From contig CAMOGS010000061.1 in NCBI GenBank assembly GCA_946614255.1, forward strand, positions 1 to 32,523: a DNA stretch of 32,523 nucleotides, in the 5' to 3' direction. The notes under the pieces were generated by a model. That model had not been told where the DNA came from. It worked only from the letters and a program-made list of their open reading frames with translations, and made no database searches. Source of the stretch: UBA3871 sp002392265. GTDB lineage: Bacteria; Bacillota; Clostridia; Peptostreptococcales; Anaerovoracaceae. Shown here piece by piece: positions 1-9,352 of the stretch; position 1 is the first letter of the stretch; each line of letters opens with the position of its first letter. The position numbers were made by a program, and so were the translations under genes.

Positions 1-1071
1 CAGGTATTCGTATTCACGCCGCAGGGTGAAGTAGTCGAGCTTCCCGCAGGCTCCACACCGATAGATTTTGCGTTCAAAATTCACTCTGCTGTCGGATATA
101 AATGCGTTGGAGCAAAGGTTAACGGAAAGATTGTTCCAATCGACTATAAACTCCAGAACGGCAATATTGTTGAAATTATTACATCTGCAAACTCCGGCGG
201 TCCATCGGCCGACTGGCTGAAAATTGCCCAGACATCATCTGCCAGAGCTAAAATCAGGCAGTGGTTAAAGAAAGAAAGCAGAGACGATAAAGTTGACAAG
301 GGCCGCGAGGCCATTGAAAGATATGTTACCAAAAAGGGATACGATCCAAGCACGACGCTAAAGAACAACTATGTTTCAAAGGTTGTAAAGCAGCTCGGAC
401 TTTCAAGCTCGGACGAGCTTTATCTGCAGCTGGCATCCGGCGGTACATTCCTTTCAAAGGTAGCGATAATGTTCTTTGAGCTCTATCATGCTGACAAGCA
501 CGAGGAGCAAAAAAAGAACGAGACCGCACTTGAAGCGATAGAGCAGCACGAAAAGGCTTTAAAAGAGCGCGAAAAGCGTCAGGAATCGCTCAGAGCGAGC
601 GGCAGAGACCAGTCGGGTATTCTGATAAAGGGCAGCGAAGATCTCGACAATCTGATGATACGTGTATCAAAGTGCTGCAACCCTGTACCGGGTGATGACA
701 TAATCGGCTTTATCACAAAGGGCAGAGGTATATCGGTGCACAGAAAAGACTGTGTAAACGTAATTAACGCAACCGAGCAGGATAAAGCCAGATTCATCGA
801 CGTCGAATGGAACGAAGCAAAGGTCGGAAAGGATTACGAGGTTACAATATCTATGATAGCTGATGACCGCAAGGGTCTCTTTAGCGATATATCAAAGGTT
901 TGTGACGATAATGATGTCAGCCTGACGGGAATAAACGCAAAGACGACGAAAGACGGTTCGGTAATAATAGTAATGTCTATAGCGCTGAAGGGCACCGGTC
1001 AGATGGAAAAAATCCTCAGGTCGCTCCGCAGCATACCAAACGTTTCCAACGTTTACAGAGGAAAAATTTAG
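1..1071 (+). CDS. relA: RelA/SpoT (p)ppGpp synthetase/hydrolase, 3' part only
   Basis: This is the C-terminal regulatory half of a long RelA/SpoT homologue; the frame is open from the first base, so the catalytic hydrolase and synthetase domains lie left of the window. About 356 residues are visible. The first ~60 form a TGS domain (starting QVFVFTPQGEVVELPAGST). A helical, Lys/Glu-rich stretch follows, then the conserved-cysteine segment (VSKCCNPVPGDD near visible residues 222-233) and a C-terminal ACT domain (about 279-356). In this family these parts sense ribosome and tRNA state and set the balance between making and degrading (p)ppGpp in the cytoplasm. The gene ends 8 bp before dtd, its usual neighbour in Firmicutes. 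It could be named rel, relA or spoT; a single bifunctional Rel is the norm in Clostridia. Confidence 0.95.
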   Translation, partial: QVFVFTPQGEVVELPAGSTPIDFAFKIHSAVGYKCVGAKVNGKIVPIDYKLQNGNIVEIITSANSGGPSADWLKIAQTSSARAKIRQWLKKESRDDKVDKGREAIERYVTKKGYDPSTTLKNNYVSKVVKQLGLSSSDELYLQLASGGTFLSKVAIMFFELYHADKHEEQKKNETALEAIEQHEKALKEREKRQESLRASGRDQSGILIKGSEDLDNLMIRVSKCCNPVPGDDIIGFITKGRGISVHRKDCVNVINATEQDKARFIDVEWNEAKVGKDYEVTISMIADDRKGLFSDISKVCDDNDVSLTGINAKTTKDGSVIIVMSIALKGTGQMEKILRSLRSIPNVSNVYRGKI

Positions 1072-1079
1072 GAGGCAAT

Positions 1080-1532
1080 ATGAGAGCAGTTGTGCAAAGA
1101 GTAACAGATGCGGATGTATCTGTCGGCGGTAAAATCACAGGCTTAATCGGGAAGGGCGCGGTTGTTTTAATCGGCGTTGAAACCGGTGACGATGAAAAGG
1201 ATGCCGAATACATTGCAAAGAAAATAGCCAATCTCCGCATTTTCGACGATGCCGACGGCGTAATGAATCTCTCGGTAAAGGATATTGACGGGGAAATACT
1301 TGCTGTTTCCCAGTTCACACTGCTTGGTGATGCAACTGGTGGCAACCGTCCGAGCTGGTTCAAAGCAGCAAAGCCCGAGGAAGCGAACAGTCTCTACAGA
1401 AAAACCATTGATATAATGAAGGATACCTATGACCTTCACGTTGAAGAAGGCGTTTTCCAGGCTGAAATGCTGGTTCGCATCAATAACGACGGACCTGTTA
1501 CAATTCTTCTCGAAAGTCACAAGCTTTTCTAG
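1080..1532 (+). CDS. dtd: D-aminoacyl-tRNA deacylase
   Basis: Dtd hydrolyses D-amino acids (and glycine on tRNA-Ala) from mischarged tRNA, a proofreading step in the cytosol. The 150-residue length is typical. Both family motifs are visible: SQFT at residues 77-80 and GPVT at 138-141, which form the active-site pocket across the dimer. An AGGAGG ribosome site overlaps the relA stop codon and sits 4 bp before the ATG, so translation is probably coupled to relA. The relA-dtd pair is widely conserved in Firmicutes. Nothing is missing or truncated. Confidence 0.97.
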   Translation: MRAVVQRVTDADVSVGGKITGLIGKGAVVLIGVETGDDEKDAEYIAKKIANLRIFDDADGVMNLSVKDIDGEILAVSQFTLLGDATGGNRPSWFKAAKPEEANSLYRKTIDIMKDTYDLHVEEGVFQAEMLVRINNDGPVTILLESHKLF

Positions 1533-1545
1533 ACAGAGGTAGATT

Positions 1546-2175
1546 ATGAAAATAGAACGAAAACCGAGCGGAATGCTCGGAGCAAATACATATCTGGTTT
1601 GGGACGAAAAGAGTCTGATGGGCTTTATAGTAGACCCGGGCGGATATGACGATTCTTTGGTAAGTCTAATAGAAAAAGAAGCTGTAAAGCCCGAATATAT
1701 CATTCTGACACATGGTCATGGCGACCATATCGGCGGAGTTCCAAAATACAGAGAGCTATATCCCGATATAAAGCTGATTGCCTGCGAGGCGGAACGCGAG
1801 TTTCTGCTCGATCCGAGCGTAAACGAAAGCGCAGAGCTTTGTTTTAGGGAGCTGCGTCTTACCGCAGACATATATGTCGCTGATGGCGATACATTAAAGG
1901 TCGGCGATATGGAGCTCAAATTCATCCATACCCCGGGGCATACTCCGGGCGGAATGTGCATCTATACAGGCGGTGCATTATTCAGCGGCGACACACTTTT
2001 CAGGTACTCAATCGGCAGAACCGATTTTCCGGGCGGAGATTTCAAAGCTCTGATAGACTCCATAAGAGAAAAGCTTTTCTGTCTGCCGGACGACACGATT
2101 GTTTATCCCGGACACATGGACGGCACCGAAATCGGTAAAGAAAAGAGGCACAATCCTTTCGTATGTATCGAATAG
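1546..2175 (+). CDS. MBL-fold hydrolase, glyoxalase II-like
   Basis: A 209-residue metallo-beta-lactamase-fold protein. The metal ligands are complete: THGHGDH at 55-61 (H56, H58, D60, H61), H132 in GHTPGG, D149 in FSGDT and H190 in YPGH. It resembles the small YcbL/glyoxalase II-like group that hydrolyses thioesters, but the true substrate of the clostridial members is not settled. It lies 13 bp after dtd and overlaps hemZ by 13 bp, the arrangement often seen in Clostridia between relA-dtd and hemZ. Family assignment is firm; substrate is not. Confidence 0.9.
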   Translation: MKIERKPSGMLGANTYLVWDEKSLMGFIVDPGGYDDSLVSLIEKEAVKPEYIILTHGHGDHIGGVPKYRELYPDIKLIACEAEREFLLDPSVNESAELCFRELRLTADIYVADGDTLKVGDMELKFIHTPGHTPGGMCIYTGGALFSGDTLFRYSIGRTDFPGGDFKALIDSIREKLFCLPDDTIVYPGHMDGTEIGKEKRHNPFVCIE

Positions 2176-3542
2176 TTATAAACGGTATTACAGACAAATA
2201 CGAATATGAAGAGCTGGCAAAGGTTTTTCTGAATCCAAAGGATTTTGTTATGATATGCGGAGCTGAAGGCTCGGCAGGAGATATCACTATAGATGCGAAT
2301 GAAATTCGTTTATCCTTAAGTGACGAAAAGGCTGTTAAAAACAGAATCAAGCATAATCTTTATCTGGAGCTTTCAAAGCTGACCGAAAAGAGCCCTGACT
2401 GGGGCATTTTGACAGGAGTCAGGCCCGTAAAGCTTGCGGGCGAGTTGGTCGGAAAGCATGGAAGAGCCGAGGCGAAAAGGCTGCTTTTACAGGATTATCT
2501 TCTCAGCCCCGAAAAGGCGGAGCTGATTCTCGATACCTATGCTTTTCAGCAGCAGGCAATAGGAAGACCTCCCGACCGAAGCGCCGGTGTTTACATCGGC
2601 ATCCCGTTCTGTCCGACGCGCTGCCTTTACTGCAGCTTTACAAGCAACCAAAAAGGCCCGGAAGAGATTGCGCGCTACCTAAGTGCACTTCACAGAGAAG
2701 TTGCTTATGTCGGCGAAAAAATGCGTGAAAGAGGCTACACTGCCGAAAGTATTTATATAGGCGGCGGCACACCGACTACATTGAGCGCCGGAGAAATGGA
2801 CGAGCTTCTATCGCTTGTCCGAAAGGTCTTTGATTTGTCAAAGCTGCGCGAGTTTACCGTAGAAGCGGGGCGGCCGGACACGATAACGGAGGAAAAGCTG
2901 AATGTGCTTCTTTCGCAGGAAATCGGCAGAATCAGCATAAACCCTCAGTCAATGAAGGCGAAAACGCTTGAAATCATAGGCAGGGCGCATAGCCCGGGCG
3001 ATACAAGGGCAGCAATGAAGCTGGCGCGAAAGGTCGGCATTCCTGTAATCAACATGGATATCATCGCAGGCCTTCCCGAAGAAACGCCCGAGGATTTCAA
3101 GGCCACGCTGAGCGAGCTGACAGACTACGGAGCGGAGAACATCACCGTGCACACGCTTGCTGTAAAGAGAGCCAGCCGGCTTATCGAGCAGGACCCGGAC
3201 TTTCACTACAGACAAGCCCTAACGGTGCGTGAAATGCTGACCATCGCAGATGATATGCTGAGGAGAGCGGGCTACAGACCGTACTATCTTTACAGGCAAA
3301 AGCATATGGCGGGGAGCTTTGAAAACATCGGCTGGTGCCTGCCGGGCACGGAGAGCGTGTACAACATACGCATTATGGAAGAAGCGCAGACCATCGCAGC
3401 AACAGGCGCGGGAGGAATATCGAAACAGTTCTATCCGGCGGAAAACAGGCTGGAGAGAGTCGCAAACGTTTCCAATTATGAAATCTACATCGACAGGCTC
3501 GATGAGATGATAGAAAGAAAAGAAAATAATTTATTTAAATAA
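2163..3542 (+). CDS. hemZ: Coproporphyrinogen III dehydrogenase-like radical SAM protein HemZ
   Basis: A 459-residue radical SAM protein of the HemN/HemZ group. The iron-sulfur motif CPTRCLYC is at residues 150-157 (C150, C154, C157), followed by GGGTPT, the usual SAM-binding element. About 140 residues precede the radical SAM core, a feature of HemZ rather than of the shorter HemW. HemZ is considered an oxygen-independent coproporphyrinogen dehydrogenase, although some HemN relatives act as heme chaperones. The start overlaps the previous gene by 13 bp. In many Clostridia hisS comes between hemZ and aspS; here aspS follows directly after 19 bp. Confidence 0.9.
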   Translation: MYRIVINGITDKYEYEELAKVFLNPKDFVMICGAEGSAGDITIDANEIRLSLSDEKAVKNRIKHNLYLELSKLTEKSPDWGILTGVRPVKLAGELVGKHGRAEAKRLLLQDYLLSPEKAELILDTYAFQQQAIGRPPDRSAGVYIGIPFCPTRCLYCSFTSNQKGPEEIARYLSALHREVAYVGEKMRERGYTAESIYIGGGTPTTLSAGEMDELLSLVRKVFDLSKLREFTVEAGRPDTITEEKLNVLLSQEIGRISINPQSMKAKTLEIIGRAHSPGDTRAAMKLARKVGIPVINMDIIAGLPEETPEDFKATLSELTDYGAENITVHTLAVKRASRLIEQDPDFHYRQALTVREMLTIADDMLRRAGYRPYYLYRQKHMAGSFENIGWCLPGTESVYNIRIMEEAQTIAATGAGGISKQFYPAENRLERVANVSNYEIYIDRLDEMIERKENNLFK

Positions 3543-3561
3543 AATGTAGGAGAGTAGTAAA

Positions 3562-5328
3562 ATGAGCGAATTATTTAAGAGAACCCATTATTGCGGAGTA
3601 CTCAGAGCCGCTGATATTGGCAAAGAAGTAGTACTTAACGGCTGGGTGGCAAAGAGCCGCAGACTCGGCAGCATCATATTCTGTGACCTGAGAGACAAGA
3701 CAGGAATTACACAGATTGTTTTTGACGAAACATCCGCAAAGGAAGTTTTCGAAAAGGCAGAATCACTTAGATCCGAGTACGTAATCGGCATCAAGGGCAT
3801 AGTACGCGAGCGTCAGTCAAAGAACGCCGATCTCGAAACCGGTGACATCGAAGTAATTGCAAACGACATCGTGATTTACACAGAGGCTGACACTCCTCCG
3901 ATTTATGTAAAGGACGACGACAATGTAGATGAAAATCTGCGACTTAAATACAGATATATTGACCTCAGAAAGAACAAGATGCAGAAAAACCTGACCTTCA
4001 GACACAAGATTTGCAAATGCGTCAGAGAATACTATGACAGCTGCGGCTTTACAGAGGTTGAAACTCCGATTCTGATTAATCCTACTCCGGAAGGTGCAAG
4101 AGACTATCTGGTTCCTTCGAGAGTACATCCGGGCGAATTCTATGCTCTGCCGCAGTCACCTCAGCTTTTCAAGCAGCTTTTGATGGTAGGCGGAACAGAC
4201 AGATATATGCAGATTGCAAAGTGCTTCCGCGATGAAGACCTGAGAGCTGACCGTCAGCCTGAGTTTACTCAGATTGACCTCGAAATGAGCTTTGTGGATC
4301 AGGATGATGTAATTGAAATTCAGGAAGGCTTTTTAAAGAAGCTGTTCAAGGATATCATGGGCATCGACATAAAGCTGCCGCTCCCGAGAATGACATGGGA
4401 CGAAGCTATGGAGAGATACGGCTCAGACAAGCCTGATACACGCTTTGGCTTTGAGCTTAAAAAGCTGAACGATGTTGTGAAGAACTGCAATTTCAGTCTC
4501 TTTACAGACAACCTCGCAAAGGGCGGAGACGTTCGCGGTATCTGCATTGACGGTGGCAGCGAGCATTTCAGCCGCAAGGATTTAGACAAGATGACAGACA
4601 GCTTAAAGCACTACGGTGCAAAGGGCATGGTATGGATCAGATACAACCGGGATGAAATCGCATCCTCTGTAAACAAGTTCTTTACTCAGGATGAATTAAA
4701 GGACATTCTGAAGGTATTTGACGCTAAAGTAGGCGATCTGGTTCTGATCGTTTCCGACAAGCCAAAGGCAGTATTCGATTCACTCGGATTCCTGCGCCGC
4801 GACATCGCCAAAAAGCTGGGTCTGCTCGATCCTAACGTATATAATCTGCTTTGGGTTACTGACTTCCCGATGTTCGAGCAGGACGAAGAGACAGGCGAGT
4901 GGTCTGCAATGCATCACCCGTTCACTCATCCAAACCCAAGAGATTTGGACAAGCTCGACACCGATCCGGGCGCTGTAAAGGCCATCGCTTACGATATCGT
5001 GCTTAACGGCGTTGAGCTGGGCGGAGGCTCTGTCAGAATCAACGACCGCAAGCTTCAGGCAAAAATGTTCGACGTTCTGGGCATATCCAAAGATGATGCT
5101 GAGCGCAAGTTCGGCTGGCTGCTCGAAGCTTACAGATACGGAGCACCACCTCATGCAGGACTGGCATACGGTCTCGACAGACTGGTTATGCTGCTGGCTC
5201 ACGAGGATTCAATCAGAGAAGTTATGGCATTCCCGAAGAATCAGGCCGCACAGTGCATGGTTTGCCAGGCACCGAGCAAGCAGGATGATTCGGCGCTCGA
5301 AGAGTTGTGCCTGAAGATAAACAAATAA
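3562..5328 (+). CDS. aspS: Aspartyl-tRNA synthetase
   Basis: Charges tRNA-Asp with aspartate. The 588-residue length fits the bacterial type. An N-terminal OB-fold anticodon-binding domain (about residues 1-110) is followed by the class II core with motif 2 (FRDEDLRADRQPEFTQID) and, near the C-terminus, motif 3 (GLDRLVMLL). The bacterial GAD insertion lies in between. A TAGGAG site stands just before the ATG. Whether the enzyme is strict for tRNA-Asp or also charges tRNA-Asn cannot be told from sequence alone here; the latter would require gatCAB elsewhere. Confidence 0.98.
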   Translation: MSELFKRTHYCGVLRAADIGKEVVLNGWVAKSRRLGSIIFCDLRDKTGITQIVFDETSAKEVFEKAESLRSEYVIGIKGIVRERQSKNADLETGDIEVIANDIVIYTEADTPPIYVKDDDNVDENLRLKYRYIDLRKNKMQKNLTFRHKICKCVREYYDSCGFTEVETPILINPTPEGARDYLVPSRVHPGEFYALPQSPQLFKQLLMVGGTDRYMQIAKCFRDEDLRADRQPEFTQIDLEMSFVDQDDVIEIQEGFLKKLFKDIMGIDIKLPLPRMTWDEAMERYGSDKPDTRFGFELKKLNDVVKNCNFSLFTDNLAKGGDVRGICIDGGSEHFSRKDLDKMTDSLKHYGAKGMVWIRYNRDEIASSVNKFFTQDELKDILKVFDAKVGDLVLIVSDKPKAVFDSLGFLRRDIAKKLGLLDPNVYNLLWVTDFPMFEQDEETGEWSAMHHPFTHPNPRDLDKLDTDPGAVKAIAYDIVLNGVELGGGSVRINDRKLQAKMFDVLGISKDDAERKFGWLLEAYRYGAPPHAGLAYGLDRLVMLLAHEDSIREVMAFPKNQAAQCMVCQAPSKQDDSALEELCLKINK

Positions 5329-5329
5329 T

Positions 5330-5938
5330 ATGAAAATAGGTATTTTTGGCGGCTCATTCGATCCGATTCATTTGGGGCACCTTTATCTCGCGCATGATGC
5401 GCTCGTATCCGCCGGGCTTGACAAAGTTTTCTTTGTACCGGTAAAAATCCAGCCTTTCAAGCAGGACAGGCGTGCAGCGAGCGGCCTGGACCGTATAAAC
5501 ATGCTTAAAATCGGATTTTCCTATCTGCCCGATCCCGAAAAGTATGAAATATCGACCTACGAGCTCGATAATGACGGAGTTTCCTATACTTATCTGACTA
5601 TCAGGGCATTTAGGGAAAAATATCCCGATGCTAAAGTTTACTTTATACTCGGCGAGGATTCGATAGTAAAGATTGAAACATGGATGGAGGCGGAGGAAAT
5701 ATTGAAAAGCTGTTCGCTGGTAGTAGGTCAGCGTCCCGGCTGCGAAAACTCCGGGATGCTCGAAGCGATAGAGCGAATCAGAAGGACATACGGTACAGAG
5801 ATAATACTCGTACAAAACAGACTTTTCGACATTTCCTCGACTTATATACGCGAGCACGCATACGAAGAGGATTTGCCTGATGAAACGGTCCCCGAAAAGG
5901 TAGAGGCATATATTGAAGAACATGGAATCTATAGATAA
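5330..5938 (+). CDS. nadD: Nicotinate-nucleotide adenylyltransferase
   Basis: Transfers AMP from ATP to nicotinate mononucleotide in NAD synthesis. The N-terminal nucleotidyltransferase motif GGSFDPIHLGHL is at residues 6-17, and the C-terminal SSTYIRE signature completes the ATP site. Length (202 aa) is normal. The ATG begins one base after the aspS stop and has no clear Shine-Dalgarno sequence, so it is probably translated by coupling. It heads the nadD-yqeK-rsfS-leuS order known from Bacillus. Confidence 0.96.
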   Translation: MKIGIFGGSFDPIHLGHLYLAHDALVSAGLDKVFFVPVKIQPFKQDRRAASGLDRINMLKIGFSYLPDPEKYEISTYELDNDGVSYTYLTIRAFREKYPDAKVYFILGEDSIVKIETWMEAEEILKSCSLVVGQRPGCENSGMLEAIERIRRTYGTEIILVQNRLFDISSTYIREHAYEEDLPDETVPEKVEAYIEEHGIYR

Positions 5939-6473
5939 TTTCTTAAAGGCTCATCTGAAGGAAAGCAGACTGCGTCACACCTACGGGGTGCGCGATACGG
6001 CTGTGCACCTTGCAAAGCTATACGGAGCAGACCCTGAAAAAGCTGCTCTCGCGGCTCTTTACCACGACTCCTACAGGTGGTTAAAGGGCGAGGAGATGAA
6101 CCGGTGTATAGATGAACTTGGGCTGGATAAAAGATATTTTGATAATCCGAGTCTTGCACATAGCAAAATTGCTGCTATAATGATTCAAAAGGAATTCGGT
6201 GAAAGCGATTCCGATATAATAAATGCGGTTTGCTATCACACGACGGGGAGGGATAAAATGAGTCTCCTTGAAAAGATTATTTATCTGGCCGATGCGATAG
6301 AGCCTTCGAGGGAATACCCCAGAGTCGACAAGCTGAGAGCTCTGGCGGAAATCAATCTCGACAGAGCATGTCTTGAATCATTAAAAAATACGGCGGATTT
6401 TGTAAAAAAAACCGGTTCACCGCTTGATTCGGATACAACAGCTGCTATAAAATACTTAGAAACAAATATATAA
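5913..6473 (+). CDS. yqeK: YqeK-type HD domain hydrolase (Ap4A hydrolase)
   Basis: An HD-domain metalloprotein of 186 residues. Members of the YqeK family split diadenosine tetraphosphate symmetrically into two ADP. The metal and active-site set is visible: H22, H51-D52 (YHDSYRW), H83, H109 and D127. The TTG start at 5913 is served by GAGG six bases upstream and overlaps nadD by 26 bp; an ATG at 5922 is an alternative that removes three residues. The position between nadD and rsfS is conserved across Firmicutes. Confidence 0.93.
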   Translation: MKNMESIDNFLKAHLKESRLRHTYGVRDTAVHLAKLYGADPEKAALAALYHDSYRWLKGEEMNRCIDELGLDKRYFDNPSLAHSKIAAIMIQKEFGESDSDIINAVCYHTTGRDKMSLLEKIIYLADAIEPSREYPRVDKLRALAEINLDRACLESLKNTADFVKKTGSPLDSDTTAAIKYLETNI

Positions 6474-6486
6474 ACTGAAAGGAAAT

Positions 6487-6849
6487 ATGATGACAGCAGA
6501 AGAAGCAAGAAAACTGGCAATTCATGGAGCTAAAATACTGGATGCAAAAAAGGGCCGGGACATTGTTATCATCGATATTTCTGCCAAGGCGTCCTTTGCC
6601 GACTATTTCGTTATAGCAAGTGCTTCAAACGAAAGGCTTTTGGGAGCATTGGCGGACGATGTGGATGAGGGCTATGCAAAGGAAAACCTTTTCTTGAAAG
6701 GATGTGAGGGCCGCAAAGAAAGCGGCTGGATCCTACTGGACTTCGGCGATATAATAGTAAATCTGTTCTCGGAAGAGATGCGTCAGAGATATAATATAGA
6801 AAAAGTTTGGGGAGACTGTGAAACAGTCGAATTTCAGGAAGGAAATTAG
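6487..6849 (+). CDS. rsfS: Ribosomal silencing factor RsfS
   Basis: RsfS (RsfA, Iojap/DUF143) binds ribosomal protein uL14 and blocks joining of the 50S and 30S subunits when nutrients are scarce. The 120-residue protein has the family core ADYFVIASA near residues 38-46 and the C-terminal stretch with WILLDFGDIIVNLF. An AAAGGAAAT sequence stands directly before the start. It is the third gene of the nadD-yqeK-rsfS group and ends 2 bp before leuS. Confidence 0.95.
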   Translation: MMTAEEARKLAIHGAKILDAKKGRDIVIIDISAKASFADYFVIASASNERLLGALADDVDEGYAKENLFLKGCEGRKESGWILLDFGDIIVNLFSEEMRQRYNIEKVWGDCETVEFQEGN

Positions 6850-6851
6850 TT

Positions 6852-9320
6852 ATGAACGAGAAATATAATTTTGCGGAAATAGAAAAGAAATGGCAACAGA
6901 AGTGGGAAGAAGAAAAGCTCTTCAAGGTAACCGAGGATCCAAACAAGGAAAAGTACTACGTACTTGAAATGTTCCCTTATCCTTCGGGAAAGCTTCACAT
7001 GGGACATGTCAGAAACTATTCGATAGGTGACGTTGTAGCCAGATTCAAGCATATGGCAGGCTACAACATTCTCCATCCGATGGGCTATGATGCTTTCGGA
7101 CTTCCTGCAGAAAACGCCGCAATCAAACACGGTATAGAGCCTGCAAAGTGGACCTGGGACAATATCGCCGAAATGACCAATCAGCTGAAAACAATGGGTA
7201 TATCCTATGACTGGGACAGAACGGTAGAAACCTGCAACGAAAACTATTACAAGTGGATGCAGTGGATATTCATCCAGTTCTACAACAAAGGCCTCGCATA
7301 CAAAAAGGAAAGCCAGGTTAACTGGTGTCCGTCCTGCGCAACGGTTCTCGCCAATGAGCAGGTAGTAGACGGCTGCTGCGAACGCTGCAAGACCGTTGTA
7401 ACAAAGAAAAAGCTTTCACAGTGGTATTTCAAGATTACAGATTATGCAGACAGACTTTTAAAGAACCTCGATATTCTCGATGGCTGGCCTGACAAAGTAA
7501 AGATAATGCAGAGAAACTGGATTGGTAAATCCCACGGTGCAGAGCTGACATTCAGTCTGAAGGGTAAAGAGGAAACCATTACTGTTTACACCACAAGACC
7601 TGATACAATCTACGGAACCACCTTCATGGTAATCGCTCCTGAAGCTCCTATCGTAGATTTACTCACCACGCCTGAAAACAGGGCAGCAGTGGATGCATAC
7701 AAGGAAGAAACCGCAAAGAAAACGGAAATCGAACGCAGCTCCACTACAAAGGAAAAGACCGGCGTATTCACCGGCACCTATGCAATCAATCCTCTGACAA
7801 AGGCAGAGCTTCCTATTTACGTAGCAGATTATGTACTGTATGACTACGGTACCGGCTGTGTAATGGGCGTACCTGCACACGACCAAAGAGACTTTGACTT
7901 TGCAAAGGCATATAACATCCCTATCATCGCCGTAATTGACACAGGCGAAGAAGGAATCGATCTCGACAACCTGCCGCACGCTACGGAAGCGCAGGGCACA
8001 ATGATTAACTCGGGAGAGTTTAACGGCCTAAACACCAAAGAAGCCATCGTAAATGTAACAAAAAAGTTCGAAGAGATGGGCATCGGCAAGGCCACAACAA
8101 ACTACAAGCTCCGCGACTGGCTGATTTCGCGTCAGAGATACTGGGGAACACCTATTCCTATGATTTACTGCGAGAAATGCGGCTGGGTACCGGAAAAAAT
8201 CGAAAATCTGCCTGTAAAGCTTCCTACCGATGTAGAGTTTACAGGAAAGGGAGAATCTCCGATAGCTTCAAGCAAGACATTTGTTAATACCACCTGTCCT
8301 TGCTGCGGAGCTCCCGCAAAGCGTGAAATCGACACAATGGATACATTCCTCGATTCATCGTGGTATTTCTTAAGATACTGCGACGCTCAGAATGACAAAG
8401 AAGCTTTTAACCTTGATAAAGTAAAGTACTGGATGAATGTTGACCAGTATATCGGAGGAGTAGAGCATGCGATACTTCACCTGATGTACGCGAGATTCTT
8501 CCAGATGGCACTGTATGACCTGGGACTTGTAAATACCGAAGAGCCGTTCCAGAACCTGCTGACACAGGGCATGGTAATCAAAGACGGTAAAAAGATGAGC
8601 AAGTCCATCGGTAATGTTGTTTCTCCTGAGGAGATTATAAACAAATACGGTGCGGACACAGCTCGTCTGTTCATCCTCTTCGCAGCACCACCTGACAGAG
8701 AACTTGACTGGTCTGATGCAGGCGTTGAAGGCGCGTTCAGATTCCTGGGCCGTGTATACAGACTGGTATATGAAATGTCGCAAAAGTACAAGCTTGACGG
8801 CGTAAAGGCATATACCTGCAAAAACAGTTCCGATAAAGACCTCGCATTCGCTCTCAATTCGACAATTAAAAAGGTTACGGAGGATGCAGGTGGCAGATTC
8901 AGCTTTAACACAGCTATTTCTTCCATCATGGAACTTGTAAATGAGATGTATAAATACAAAGAAGGAGGAATCAACGAAGAGCTTTTCGCTACTGCGATTA
9001 CAAACCTCATCATCGTTCTTTCTCCGTTTGCACCACATATTACAGAGGAAATGTGGGAGCATCTGGGACATACCGACAGACTCTTCAACGTACCATGGCC
9101 AAAGTACGACGAAGCAGCATTAGTAAAGGATACAGTCGAAATTGTAGTTCAGATTAATGGTAAAGTTAAGTCAAAACTGAACGCACCGAACGGAATGGAT
9201 AAGGCTGCACTTGAAAAGTACGTTATGTCCGACGAAAGCATTGTCAAGCTGACAGACGGTATGAACGTGGTAAAGGTTATCGCTGTCCCGGGCAAGCTTG
9301 TAAACCTCGTAGTCAAATAG
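6852..9320 (+). CDS. leuS: Leucyl-tRNA synthetase
   Basis: A class I synthetase of 822 residues. The HIGH-type motif is HMGH at 49-52 and the KMSKS loop is at 581-585. The inserted CP1 editing domain lies at about 220-415 and should clear misactivated norvaline or isoleucine. Cysteine pairs (CPSC near 159-162, CERC near 176-179, CEKC and CPCC further on) suggest zinc-binding modules of the bacterial LeuRS type. The C-terminal domain ends with KVIAVPGKLVNLVVK, typical of the family. It follows rsfS with only 2 bp between them. Confidence 0.98.
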   Translation: MNEKYNFAEIEKKWQQKWEEEKLFKVTEDPNKEKYYVLEMFPYPSGKLHMGHVRNYSIGDVVARFKHMAGYNILHPMGYDAFGLPAENAAIKHGIEPAKWTWDNIAEMTNQLKTMGISYDWDRTVETCNENYYKWMQWIFIQFYNKGLAYKKESQVNWCPSCATVLANEQVVDGCCERCKTVVTKKKLSQWYFKITDYADRLLKNLDILDGWPDKVKIMQRNWIGKSHGAELTFSLKGKEETITVYTTRPDTIYGTTFMVIAPEAPIVDLLTTPENRAAVDAYKEETAKKTEIERSSTTKEKTGVFTGTYAINPLTKAELPIYVADYVLYDYGTGCVMGVPAHDQRDFDFAKAYNIPIIAVIDTGEEGIDLDNLPHATEAQGTMINSGEFNGLNTKEAIVNVTKKFEEMGIGKATTNYKLRDWLISRQRYWGTPIPMIYCEKCGWVPEKIENLPVKLPTDVEFTGKGESPIASSKTFVNTTCPCCGAPAKREIDTMDTFLDSSWYFLRYCDAQNDKEAFNLDKVKYWMNVDQYIGGVEHAILHLMYARFFQMALYDLGLVNTEEPFQNLLTQGMVIKDGKKMSKSIGNVVSPEEIINKYGADTARLFILFAAPPDRELDWSDAGVEGAFRFLGRVYRLVYEMSQKYKLDGVKAYTCKNSSDKDLAFALNSTIKKVTEDAGGRFSFNTAISSIMELVNEMYKYKEGGINEELFATAITNLIIVLSPFAPHITEEMWEHLGHTDRLFNVPWPKYDEAALVKDTVEIVVQINGKVKSKLNAPNGMDKAALEKYVMSDESIVKLTDGMNVVKVIAVPGKLVNLVVK

Positions 9321-9352
9321 ACGCATGCAAAACCTAAGACAGAAAGGACTAT

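Noticed and set aside
1167..1703. Long minus-strand frames opposite dtd and other genes
   Set aside because: They are antisense shadows of well-supported + strand genes, without motifs or ribosome sites.
3903..3911. TTATGTAAA, a dif-arm-like 9-mer in aspS
   Set aside because: It lies within conserved coding sequence (Tyr-Val-Lys codons) and has no matching second arm.
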